Assembly (NCBI RefSeq): GCF_031127905.1
Contig: NZ_JARXIC010000008.1
Coordinates: 1-64,000, forward strand
Source: Thalassobacterium sedimentorum
GTDB lineage: Bacteria > Verrucomicrobiota > Verrucomicrobiia > Opitutales > Coraliomargaritaceae
Length of the DNA: 64,000 nucleotides
Direction: 5' to 3'
Both the position numbers and the translations under genes were made by a program. The notes under the pieces were generated by a model, which was not told the DNA's origin, searched no databases, and saw only the letters and a program-made list of their open reading frames with translations. Positions 9,676 to 23,584 of this stretch are shown in pieces (position 1 is the stretch's first letter; each line of letters opens with the position of its first letter).

Positions 9676-9764
9676 AATAAATAATACTCCTTAATATACG
9701 CGTAGGCTTGCTCAACGAGGGTCTGATCCTTGTGGAGTATGTGTTTCATCGTGATTGTTGGCAT
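9672..9764 (-). CDS. Candidate 30-residue small ORF leading the defence operon
   Basis: An ATG at 9764 opens 30 codons ending in LVEQAYAYIKEYYLL, followed by TGA. The TGA overlaps the ATG of the DUF4145-like gene in an ATGA arrangement. An in-frame TAA lies directly before the ATG, so it is not the end of a longer gene. No convincing ribosome-binding site precedes it, and a second in-frame ATG lies five codons in. The AAGGAG that serves the DUF4145-like gene lies inside this ORF. It could be a leader peptide, a small component of the operon, or chance. Confidence 0.3.
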   Translation of the reverse strand: MPTITMKHILHKDQTLVEQAYAYIKEYYLL

Positions 9765-9793
9765 TTATAAAAAAAGGATCTAAAGGAGTGAGA

Positions 9794-13047
<3,254 letters not shown>

Positions 13048-13048
<1 letters not shown>

Positions 13049-13725
13049 TAGATCTCGGAGCGATTTTCCTCAAGGTGCTTCTGCCAGTTAGGCTGTGATA
13101 TTTCCCCAGACTGCACTAATTGATCATATTCCTCAGCTTTGGCCAGTTTGGACATTAAAGTATTAATAAAGTGCACCGGAGTGACCTCCCAAGAGAGGCT
13201 ACCTTCAACAAATAATGCACGAACGGCGTCCAAAAAAAGCTCAATCGCATCTAGAGCGCAACGAAAGTCTCCAAGGCTTAGTGGTGGCCCATTGCCATTT
13301 TCAATGTCGTTCGCGAAGTTCAAACTGAAATGACCTGTTCGCTTCATCCGATGGATCGACAATGGTCGTAATGCCACATTCACATCCAATATCATCGCAC
13401 TTAGTTCAGAAATATCTTTGCTCGTCTCATCTTGAATCGCCCGAATAAGACCCTTTAGCGTCATGTTGTAATCCTCGCCATCTTTTGCCTTATCAACCAA
13501 CTTGAAGAGATTCGTGGGGAAGAGGTCTCGATAGGCATTTTTAATATCTCTGAAAGCATTACGTCCAGACTTGGCTAGCAGCTTTTGCCTCGTTTCCGAC
13601 GGTGTCATAAGTTCCCTAAGGATTAGATAACCCCGCTCCATACGTATAACTTCACCTGCGATCAGACTATAAATTCGCGCAGTCTTTTCCGGCATCTCTT
13701 TGTAAGGCTGTAATTGGGTATACAT
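13048..13725 (-). CDS. HEPN-like helical protein inside the type I restriction operon
   Basis: This 225-residue protein is rich in helices and has no signal peptide. I do not recognise a named family with certainty. R120-PLSI-H125 matches the RX4-6H motif of HEPN ribonucleases, and a second R...H pair follows directly (126-132). This together with the overall helical pattern recalls AbiU2-like HEPN proteins. It lies between the PD-(D/E)XK/DUF5655-like gene (104 bp upstream) and hsdR (one-base overlap, TAATG), so it is likely translated with hsdR. If it is a HEPN RNase, it could act as an abortive back-up to restriction; that is an inference. It may also be a structural protein without catalytic activity. 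Confidence 0.55.
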
Positions 13726-13829
13726 AGTTTAACTGGGATTACGTCACAAACCTTAGATTCGAGCTACGCGGTGTTCTTGCATCAATACGATCATGCTATT
13801 TCGGAAGTTAAGTTTGTGGGATCATTTCC

Positions 13830-14753
13830 TCATGAAGCCTCATAAGCACGTTCCAACAGTGGTAAAGCTCGTTTCAGGTCTTCTTGAGTGCGTAGCACGA
13901 CTTCCAAGTCACCTGTGCCCCAGTGCCCGATATTGCGCACGTCCCGAGTGAAGCCTTCTTCCAGGAGCACTGTGTCAGGGTTGACCTTGATATACAAAAA
14001 CAGCTTTCCAGCGCTTGCGCGCACTTCGACTGTCACGAAATTCTTCAAACGCTTAAAAGCGGCATAGAGCTTCAATTTCTTGAATTGCACGTCGTCGCCA
14101 AAACCGAGACAGGTGGCCTTCACGGCCTCGAAGAGATCCAGCAAAGACTCATCTGCGAGTGCGAGTTGCTCCTCGACAGTCTTATCCACCGACTTTGCTT
14201 TACCTTTCGATCCAGTTGTGGACGGTAGTTCCTCCCAGTGAGTATTGGCTTGGACGGCATTAACCAGCTCCAGCAATAGAAACTCCTCATCGAAGCGTAA
14301 GTAGCGAATCAGCTCAATGTTGCGGTTGATCTGCTTCACCGCATGTCCGTCGTATTTGGTAAAGTCTCCAGCAAGACAGAGCAGACGCGGACTCGACCAT
14401 TCAATGGCATCCGCTGCGGCTTGTCCCAAGGTTTTCAACACCAACAGCTCAAACTCTCCGCGATGATCGAGCAACCAATCCAAGTAAAACAATCCTTGGT
14501 TGATCACGTTTTCATTACTCGCCCGCTTATACTCGATAATACAGGGGCAGCCGTTCTCATCTATCCCCAGCGTGTCGATTCGGCCACCATGCGTCTTACC
14601 GGTAGAATACTCACTCGCGAGGAAACGGATACCTAGAAAGGTGTCCAAGTTCTGCTCAATCAGCGATTGCAGCGACTTCTCCAATGCCACCGACTTGCCC
14701 TCTAGTAAACTCACATCGTTCCCGTTGGTGCGAAATAGTTTAATGTCACTCAT
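13830..14753 (-). CDS. PD-(D/E)XK-like (NucS/DUF91-type) plus DUF5655-like protein
   Basis: The protein has 307 residues. The N-terminal half shows GGRIDTLGIDE with its aspartate, followed by CIIEYKR with the E-x-K of a PD-(D/E)XK nuclease. This arrangement is typical of NucS/DUF91-like domains. The C-terminal third, from about 200 on (KKLKLYAAFKRLKNFVTVEV through GHWGTGDLEVVL), matches the pattern of DUF5655, a small alpha/beta domain often listed as 'predicted transport protein' and common at restriction loci. It starts 3 bp after the stop of the DUF262/HNH gene. Its presence between hsdS and hsdR suggests an accessory nuclease or a DNA-end-binding factor. The domain calls are fairly sure; the role is an inference. 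Confidence 0.75.
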   Translation of the reverse strand: MSDIKLFRTNGNDVSLLEGKSVALEKSLQSLIEQNLDTFLGIRFLASEYSTGKTHGGRIDTLGIDENGCPCIIEYKRASNENVINQGLFYLDWLLDHRGEFELLVLKTLGQAAADAIEWSSPRLLCLAGDFTKYDGHAVKQINRNIELIRYLRFDEEFLLLELVNAVQANTHWEELPSTTGSKGKAKSVDKTVEEQLALADESLLDLFEAVKATCLGFGDDVQFKKLKLYAAFKRLKNFVTVEVRASAGKLFLYIKVNPDTVLLEEGFTRDVRNIGHWGTGDLEVVLRTQEDLKRALPLLERAYEAS

Positions 14754-14756
14754 GCT

Positions 14757-16904
14757 TCACCCTCTATAGCTCGTTTCTAAGATAACGCCAATCTGCGCGG
14801 TTTGATACCACTCAGTGTAAATATTGATCATACGGCTTCGAGCGGAGTTACAAAAGTCACGAGCAAAATCCTCGTGATCTTTGCGCGTAGTGTCGTGCCC
14901 ACGGCTAAAGCCTGCCAGATCCGCCTTTTCCATAAAGCTGTTCGTCAGAAAATCCTCCGTCACCTTCTCGGACACATCACCATCGCCATATGCACGGTTA
15001 TCTTCAAACGGGCAGGCCCAGAAATTGCCAATCGTGTTAATCCATTGACCGCAAACATCTTTAAATGGTGCACCACCTCGGTGCTTACCGACAACGCAGT
15101 TCCTCGCTAGAATATGATCATAATCCCAAGGGCGATTATGGTCCTCCCAAAGCGCGGCATTACTTTGGTCATAATGCTTAAAACGCTTCCAGAGATAGTC
15201 GCGCTGGCAATATAGCAGCAGTTCTTTCTGACCTTTAATACGTTCTAGGAAGTGATGCCACTGGGATTCTCGATCCACATAGGCGGCAGGTTCTTCCCCC
15301 TTGGTAATCAAGCTATGCCACCACCCCCATGATTTAAATGCCTCACCTTCGATGGCACCCGAATCAAATGGAGCTATAAATTCAGTCGTGTCACCCGGAC
15401 AGCGTAGTAGAATCAAGTGCTTCTCATTAATCGCCTCCTGCACTCCCTGCTGGATACGCTCAATTGTGACGCCGTGTCGAGTGTGCTTGTGGAGGATGTT
15501 ACAACAGTGATCTAACTTTATACTGAACCAGCGCAGTAAAGTCACTAAACCGGGAATGACCATTTCGACTTCCGATGACATCGATTGGCCATCGAGTTGC
15601 TCTGCCCAACAAAGCAGTAGCAAGTAGATGTCCCGAGAGCCGCCGGCGATGTTAGAAACGATGTAATTCGGCAGTTTATTCGAGCCCTGCTCGTCGTAAC
15701 ACAACCAAGAGTCGATCATCTGACAATAAGCGGGAAGCCGAGTTAGGTCGGTGCAATACTCATGAATGACCTTGTATTCGGAGTTGCTGCCATCCGTTTC
15801 CTTCATCAATGCCCGCAAACGAACAATGCTGATGTCCCCATGGAGTCGCTCCGATTCCGATGTCGTTAATGCAGCACGCACACCTAAGTTGACGATGCGT
15901 GAAGGCTGCATACGCAACGGCTTAATTTCATCCACAGTATCTACCACCTCAGGGAAGTAGGCCTTGATCATCGAATAACTCAGTTCTTCACCACTCAGCA
16001 CTGTGCCTTGCGTATTGAGCCTCTGAAAAAGCAACTCAAGGTTCAGTATGTCGTCCTCATCTTGCTCCCCCGACTTACCGATGAGTTCGTCCGGTGCCTT
16101 CAACAACACAACTTTGGCTCTACGCACACGCTGAAAGACCTTAAAGATCTCAGGGAATTGAACATCCGCAAACTCGCCTCTCAGCAACTCAGCGACGGCT
16201 CCAGCCCAATGCGTATGCGAAAGCGCCGACAACTGCCCCGTTAAATAAGCAAGCCCCTCAGAGAGCGTTTCATGTTTGGCCGCCTCCATGAGTAGTCCCA
16301 TCGGAATCGGACAATTCGCCTTATAAGGACTCAATTGGCTAGGTGTTGGCCGACAGGCTTCAGTCGTGTCTGCTGCAATTTTTGCCTCATATGGAATTAA
16401 TGCATCCCGAATCTCACCTGCACTCAAAATCGAACAAGCATCGTTATCTCGGTAGCCCCACGGATGGGCGATCTTAGTCAGCCTGGTCCAAAAATGCCGC
16501 GTGCTATGACTGCCGCGTTCTTTTGGAGCTAAATCCATCCAGAGAATGCTAGCGTCTTGCTTGTCGTATGTATGGAAATTGGGGATACGAAATCCCAGAG
16601 CAATTGCGTTACTCCGCTGCTGTCCATCCAGCAGCTGATACCGCGCTCGCTCGTTCGCATCTTTATTTTGATCCTCGATCGCATTACTGATGACCAAGCT
16701 ACCAATGGGAAAGCCTCGTAAGATCGAATCCCACAGCAACTCAACTTGTGCAGGCTTCCAGACCAGGCCTCGTTGGAGGCGAGGAATGCTCACACGAATC
16801 TCACTTTCAAGCTCCGAGATTTCGGGTAGATACCAAGAAGCCAAGGTCGGTAAAGCTACCACGTGCGCGTCCTCTTTGACCTCTTGTTGATGACACATAA
16901 GCAT
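14757..16904 (-). CDS. DUF262/DUF1524-type (GmrSD-like) restriction protein
   Basis: The protein has about 715 residues from the ATG at 16904. A TTG at 16916, 4-5 bases after an AGGTGG sequence, is an alternative start. The N-terminal DUF262 domain carries the DGQQR motif (about 93-97 from this start), the nucleotide-handling signature of the GmrS/ParB-like fold. The C-terminal part carries YDHI followed by NTIGNFWACPFEDN, the HNH frame of DUF1524. This fused architecture is that of type IV, modification-dependent restriction enzymes such as GmrSD and BrxU. Such enzymes cut phage DNA carrying modified cytosines. The gene follows hsdS with a 22-bp gap and precedes the PD-(D/E)XK-like gene by 3 bp, so it is inside the type I operon. 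A type IV partner would catch modified phage DNA that escapes the type I enzyme (inference). Confidence 0.8.
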   Translation of the reverse strand: MLMCHQQEVKEDAHVVALPTLASWYLPEISELESEIRVSIPRLQRGLVWKPAQVELLWDSILRGFPIGSLVISNAIEDQNKDANERARYQLLDGQQRSNAIALGFRIPNFHTYDKQDASILWMDLAPKERGSHSTRHFWTRLTKIAHPWGYRDNDACSILSAGEIRDALIPYEAKIAADTTEACRPTPSQLSPYKANCPIPMGLLMEAAKHETLSEGLAYLTGQLSALSHTHWAGAVAELLRGEFADVQFPEIFKVFQRVRRAKVVLLKAPDELIGKSGEQDEDDILNLELLFQRLNTQGTVLSGEELSYSMIKAYFPEVVDTVDEIKPLRMQPSRIVNLGVRAALTTSESERLHGDISIVRLRALMKETDGSNSEYKVIHEYCTDLTRLPAYCQMIDSWLCYDEQGSNKLPNYIVSNIAGGSRDIYLLLLCWAEQLDGQSMSSEVEMVIPGLVTLLRWFSIKLDHCCNILHKHTRHGVTIERIQQGVQEAINEKHLILLRCPGDTTEFIAPFDSGAIEGEAFKSWGWWHSLITKGEEPAAYVDRESQWHHFLERIKGQKELLLYCQRDYLWKRFKHYDQSNAALWEDHNRPWDYDHILARNCVVGKHRGGAPFKDVCGQWINTIGNFWACPFEDNRAYGDGDVSEKVTEDFLTNSFMEKADLAGFSRGHDTTRKDHEDFARDFCNSARSRMINIYTEWYQTAQIGVILETSYRG

Positions 16905-16926
16905 TTCTTTTTTCAAACTTCCACCT

Positions 16927-18306
16927 TCACTCTTCACCCTTCTCAAGCGCCTCCGGCGCAAAGTCTCGCACGTCGATATTGCCCGTCACGGCGGCGGAGA
17001 TCAGGGCGGTGCGGCGTTCTTGGAGGAGGTCTGACGCTTGTAGTGCGTTATCAATCAAGCTATCATACCTAACAGTGATTTCGTTTAACTCCGCCACTAA
17101 ATCTCGTTGTTCATCGAGTGGAGGTAATGTGAACGTAAAGCAGCGAATGTCATCCACATTAATTCTCTTAAATGTGGAACCAATCATCGAGACATCCAGT
17201 TGCTGAGAGATCAGCCCTGACTTTAAAACATGAAGAGCAAATTCAGGATACAATGCATCGCCAAGTCGAATCAGACAAACATCCTGTCCCATAGCAAACT
17301 CAGGATGTTCATCGGGCACTAAGGCGGCTTCGCCAACAGTAGCATTTCTACTATAAATTATATCCCCGCTGCGCGGTTCTCGATCCCCTTCAATCAAGGC
17401 TGAGTAGAATTTTTGACTCGTTAATTTCGCACCCTCTAAATTGATGTGCCAGCCTTTCACTTCACCAATGCTTGCGAGTGGATAACCAGCATCAATAAAC
17501 TCGGCTGTTATATGCTTACAGTCGATCACCTGTGCATAAAACTTTAGCGATGCAACCTCCCAATGTTCCGGCACGTCACCGAGCCACTCGACGCCGGAGT
17601 CCTTCATCGGGGCTTCTGGGTTTAAGCCCTTGGTAACGGCATGGCTAATCACGGCCTGCCGTTTTTCTTGCAGCAGCGCAATCAAGGCCTGCTGCTTTTC
17701 GATCAAGGCATCGATCTTCCCCGTCTCATCGTCGAGGAAGCGCGCGATCTGCTTTTGTTCGGGGAGCGGTGCTAACCAAAGATCGGTATTCTTTAATATT
17801 TCCTGAGTGATACTAAAGACTTTGACACCCTTCACCGCTAATCGGATTTGTGTGCGATAAGCTGGCGAATCAAAAACGTAGGCTAAAAAACGCGCATCAT
17901 TTTCACCTTTCGGCCTAGCAATGACTGTGTGATAACCAGCAAACAAAGCTTGGTCGCTAGTGAGTTGAGTGAAGTTTCCTGCACCTTCGATGTCTTCCGA
18001 AGTATCCGCGAAAACACAATCCCCGTTCGAGAGTAATGAATTTGGAGATGACTCTAAATACAACTCACTGACACATCTAAGAGGATGCGTATCTGGCGAA
18101 ACCTCAAACCCGTATTTCGAGTGAATTTCGCCATAATTTACACATGGAATGCCTGAGTCTTGAAGATTCGCTTTGGTGATACCTAAGCCTCGGCCTAGGG
18201 AAAAAAGGTATCGAAACTTATCAACTGTCCAATGACTGGGAATATCTCCAAGTAATTCCACTCCCGAGTCCTTATACTCCGGATACGCTTTATATCGACC
18301 GCTCAT
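16927..18306 (-). CDS. hsdS: Type I restriction enzyme, specificity subunit
   Basis: This 459-residue HsdS determines the DNA target of the type I complex. It shows the usual duplicated layout. Each of the two target-recognition domains opens with a DSGVE(L/W)LGD(I/V)P.HW motif (near residues 11-25 and about 237-255), and each is followed by a conserved helix; the central one reads LPEQKQIARFLDDETGKIDAL. Both half-sites appear complete, so a bipartite recognition sequence is expected. The ATG at 18306 lies in a TCATGAGCGGTC sequence that is repeated 125 bp upstream at the end of hsdM. An insertion has therefore separated it from hsdM, with which it was probably overlapped before. Confidence 0.93.
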   Translation of the reverse strand: MSGRYKAYPEYKDSGVELLGDIPSHWTVDKFRYLFSLGRGLGITKANLQDSGIPCVNYGEIHSKYGFEVSPDTHPLRCVSELYLESSPNSLLSNGDCVFADTSEDIEGAGNFTQLTSDQALFAGYHTVIARPKGENDARFLAYVFDSPAYRTQIRLAVKGVKVFSITQEILKNTDLWLAPLPEQKQIARFLDDETGKIDALIEKQQALIALLQEKRQAVISHAVTKGLNPEAPMKDSGVEWLGDVPEHWEVASLKFYAQVIDCKHITAEFIDAGYPLASIGEVKGWHINLEGAKLTSQKFYSALIEGDREPRSGDIIYSRNATVGEAALVPDEHPEFAMGQDVCLIRLGDALYPEFALHVLKSGLISQQLDVSMIGSTFKRINVDDIRCFTFTLPPLDEQRDLVAELNEITVRYDSLIDNALQASDLLQERRTALISAAVTGNIDVRDFAPEALEKGEE

Positions 18307-18427
18307 GATAGAAATTCGGAGGGTGAAACCGTAGCGTGCAGCTTTAGCAAACGTGCGTCGTGCTGGCTGCGGTGCGTAGGTTCTGAACGTTTGCTAAAGC
18401 TGCACGCTACGGCATGAGTTTGACCGC

Positions 18428-18433
<6 letters not shown>
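18297..18433. repeat. Inverted-repeat element flanked by a 12-bp direct repeat between hsdM and hsdS
   Basis: A perfect 26-bp inverted repeat lies at 18329-18354 and 18387-18412, separated by a 32-bp loop. It is enclosed by an exact 12-bp direct repeat, GACCGCTCATGA on the plus strand, at 18297-18308 and 18422-18433. The direct repeat covers the junction where the hsdM stop and the hsdS start would overlap. The layout fits a REP/MITE-like insertion with target duplication, or a tandem duplication with a hairpin. On the minus strand the insert creates a 42-codon ORF from 18431. Its ATG overlaps the hsdM stop and its TGA (18305-18303) overlaps the hsdS start, so ATGA-type coupling is kept on both sides. 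I saw no second copy in this window. Confidence 0.85.
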
Positions 18434-20749
<2,316 letters not shown>

Positions 20750-21062
20750 AATGCTGCAAATTGTGAGCCACAGCAGAATGCAAAACTAACAAAAACAGAA
20801 GCAACTAAATAGACTGCAAAAATCTAAATTTAATGTAAACTCACAGTCTTAATGCGCGAAGTAATGAGCCCTCCCCTTGAGCACCCGACAGCATAGTGCA
20901 GGACAGCAAAAGGCACTGTCCGTGGAGGAACAAGGCTTTACGCGTCTAGACGGTAATTGTGCCCATGATAGCGGAATTTCCTTTAACAGTGATAACACAT
21001 GCAACAAGTGAGACAGAGTCGCAATTAGTTTGACATTATACTGTTTTCAGGTTTTCGTCCTT
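20750..21062. other. Intergenic region upstream of hsdM
   Basis: This 313-bp stretch lies between hsdM and the primase-like gene, both on the minus strand, and should hold the hsdM promoter. I see no convincing -35/-10 pair. A short hairpin (GGACAG at 20901-20906 with CTGTCC at 20916-20921) is present but has no T-tract. No ORF of interest is visible. Confidence 0.4.
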
Positions 21063-22091
21063 TTACTCTATCATTTCTCTGGATGGGGTAAGGGGAGATT
21101 TTGTAACAGAATCCCCTACTGGCGGATTGAAATACAACATCACCTGCCTCCGTCCCGTTTCCCTACGGATTTGACCGGGCATTCGCGATCCATGGAGCGG
21201 ACAACGCGGGGATTCATCAACTCCGAGCGCCGAAAGCTTCCCACTTCGATTGGCTCCAAACAACGGCGAAATTGACCTCTCGTAATCGAATATTGTCGGG
21301 CAGTTTGCTGGAAGCCACGCATGGATGCTTCTGCCTCCGCTATGAATCAATGCAACCACTGGCATGATCTCCTTAACGATCCAGCCGAACCAAAATGCTA
21401 ATTGCCACTCAATCGGCTTGTCATCGAACTCAGCGACGAAGTATGGAATCCTAGAGATAAATTCCTTACGCCGATACGACTTGAAAGTGGAGCCATTACA
21501 CCGCGTGACGAGCGTGTGCTCACCAGTAAAGGTTTGAGGAAACAGAATCTGAAACCCTTGATCATTGCCCTGCAGGCGCTGCTGTAGTTCAACACGAGAA
21601 TATACATTCGTCGGCGCATGATCTCCAGCGGAGAGTAAGTCTTTGACCCCGTATAGCGCTCCAATGAAATCCGAAGAGGTGACCGCCTCTGGCTTAATAG
21701 GTGAAATGCGCGACAAATCCTCAATGGATGCCTCAGGATTCACTGATAGCACTAGTTTAAAGACATCGTCCTTATATTTACGAGGTAATGGCCTCGGTCT
21801 TGACGGCCTGCGTATAGCGATGTGATCCGGTTTTCGTGAGCCTATGGGAGTCACCTGCGAGATTTGCTTTCGCAACGCAGACTCAACCTCAGAACGTGCA
21901 CCATAGCGATCAGAGACTCGTGCATGAATCAATTCAAAGGCTTCAGATAAGCTCAGTCCCAGCTTCGCGGCATGGTAGGCACAAACGAAGATATTATGAT
22001 GGGTGCAGCCCTGCCCGCGTTGCGCCTGCAGTATTGCCAACGAGTAATAGAGCTTACTCTCTTGTAGTGAGATATATTCGGATCTATTCAA
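21063..22091 (-). CDS. Archaeo-eukaryotic-type primase-like protein of a mobile replication module
   Basis: The protein has 342 residues. The central part has VAEFDD (219-224), an acidic motif as in the active site of AEP/Prim-Pol primases, followed by HSGGRSIHAWL (250-260). That matches the conserved 'SGGKS(I/L)HxW' strand-helix of plasmid and phage primases. The N-terminal 90 residues are a helical region with a CTHHNIFVCAYHAAKLGLS segment that I do not recognise. The partner encoded upstream is a DUF3987-type helicase remnant, and primase plus DUF3987 pairs are typical of integrative elements and prophages. It probably made primers for replication of such an element. Whether it is still functional without its intact helicase is doubtful. 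Confidence 0.65.
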   Translation of the reverse strand: MNRSEYISLQESKLYYSLAILQAQRGQGCTHHNIFVCAYHAAKLGLSLSEAFELIHARVSDRYGARSEVESALRKQISQVTPIGSRKPDHIAIRRPSRPRPLPRKYKDDVFKLVLSVNPEASIEDLSRISPIKPEAVTSSDFIGALYGVKDLLSAGDHAPTNVYSRVELQQRLQGNDQGFQILFPQTFTGEHTLVTRCNGSTFKSYRRKEFISRIPYFVAEFDDKPIEWQLAFWFGWIVKEIMPVVALIHSGGRSIHAWLPANCPTIFDYERSISPLFGANRSGKLSALGVDESPRCPLHGSRMPGQIRRETGRRQVMLYFNPPVGDSVTKSPLTPSREMIE

Positions 22092-22126
22092 TGAGGAAAT
22101 AGTGATGTAAGTTCTTGTCGGTAATT

Positions 22127-22314
22127 TGGGACGTTCTGGGACGCGCTTGTCCCAGTATCAGCCCAGTAAACATCGGTGATGTGGCAGATTGAGACATTGG
22201 GACATAATTGTTGTTTTTATCACCACTTCATTATTGAGAAAGAATGGAGGCATGGGCATGGATGAGTCCCAAAAATAGGAATACCATAGACACAGAGCGG
22301 GATAGCGCTGGGAC
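22127..22314. repeat. Cluster of six TGGGAC boxes (iteron-like)
   Basis: TGGGAC occurs at 22127-22132, 22137-22142, 22198-22203 and 22309-22314, and its complement GTCCCA at 22149-22154 and 22266-22271. That is six copies in 188 bp, where about 0.1 would be expected by chance. Two of them form a small palindrome (22137-22154). The cluster sits between the primase-like gene and the DUF3987 remnant. It could be an origin bound by the module's replication protein, or an operator array. No gene is visible in this stretch. Confidence 0.6.
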
Positions 22315-22335
22315 AACTGAATGGAACAATTGAGG

Positions 22336-23379
22336 TCATGCAGATTTCGAATGCACCATTTGCGTCGCATAAAAGGTTCGTCTAATCCCCTGTCCTTCGA
22401 CTCGAATACGGCCCTCCTGTTCGAGTTCAGCTATTAGTTGATCTCGGCAAGCGGCCTCCGAAAAGCTCGACCGCTTTACGATGTTACGCAGTTGATCGAA
22501 TGTAATAAAACCGGCTGGTGATGATCGAACTTTATCGATAATCTTAGCTTCAATACGTACCCGCTCGGAAGTTCCCACATTTCGTTCGAGTATAGCATAT
22601 TTCCGACGGACATTGTGAAGCGCCATACGAAAGGCACGTTGCGCATTATCCAGCGTAACCCGTGCTTGCCTCAAATCGCCGCGTCTACCGAGCGTATCAC
22701 TGACTGCATCAATCAGAGCGAGACGTGTACAAATCTCTCGTAGTCGTCCGACCATAGAGGCCATATCGTCATTGCTCGCTGCAACTGCCTCCATACGTAG
22801 AGACTCACAACGATCATGTAACCATTCATCCGCATCCGCATCGATCGTTATGGGAAAGGGCTTCGGCTCTGTATACACTGCCTCGCGTCGGGATTCATCC
22901 GTCGGCTCATATTTAGAAAAATCGAGGGTCTCACTTCGATCTGGGTCAGCGTCCCGAAAGAACTGCAACACTTCATTGACGTGCTTAGGCATCATAGCAC
23001 CTCCTGAATATTTCATCTCCCGTGGTCCTTTCGCACGCTTCTGATCCAACTCGATAAAGAACAGAACTCGACACAACCACCCTCCTTCAATCGAAGAGTG
23101 GCTAATCGAATCAAAAAACTGCGCTGGAGTTGTGACGCCGTAATAGGTCAGATAAGGTTGATCACACGATAACTCGCGCTGTTTCCCCATCGGATCAGGA
23201 GCAAAGGTAGTACCTTGATAATACCGATTCGCCCCAGTGGCTGTCTTCTTAAGCATAGCCTCAATCATACTAAGCTGCTTGCTGGTTCTTGCTCCGGCTC
23301 CAATCGCTTTTAACATATCACCACACTCGTCCACGCGGATTAATGCATAGCCATACCGCCAAAAGGCGTCACAGGCTTG
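22336..23379 (-). pseudogene. 5'-truncated DUF3987 helicase/ATPase remnant
   Basis: The frame is open from 23379, just after a TGA at 23382-23380, down to 22336. The first usable start is a GTG at 23334. The protein opens directly in AFWRYGYALIRVDECGDML, which reads like the Walker B region of DUF3987 proteins. These are primase-associated ATPases whose Walker A lies well before this point. The whole N-terminal half including Walker A is therefore missing. The rest, through the helical C terminus (QLRNIVKRSSFSEAAC and so on), is intact. Beyond it lies the start of the glycan region on the other strand. This suggests that a rearrangement cut the gene at the island border. A stand-alone function is unlikely. 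Confidence 0.65.
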
Positions 23380-23542
23380 TCACTATACTCAATCGGTTAA
23401 GGATGATACTTCTGTTTCATCCCTCAGATGAAGCTTAAGGTATGCAGATAGGGAATCCTATGAGAAATTCAATGCCGCAAGGAGACTCAATCGCGATTGG
23501 TCCAACATGGAGAGTTGCACCAAATTTCTCTTTACGCCTAAT

Positions 23543-23557
23543 GTTAAACTGTTTTAC
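23543..23557. promoter_or_regulatory. Putative LacI-type operator, site 1
   Basis: GTTAAACTGTTTTAC is a near-perfect 15-bp palindrome, 27 bp before the ATG of the first beta-propeller gene. The identical 15-mer is found at 39025-39039. The position near the start fits repression or catabolite-type control. Confidence 0.65.
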
Positions 23558-23584
23558 ATAAAATCATACTCTAATACTCCAATT

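Noticed and set aside
20901-20921. Hairpin GGACAG/CTGTCC as a terminator of the primase-like gene
   Set aside because: The stem has only six pairs and no T-tract follows on either strand.
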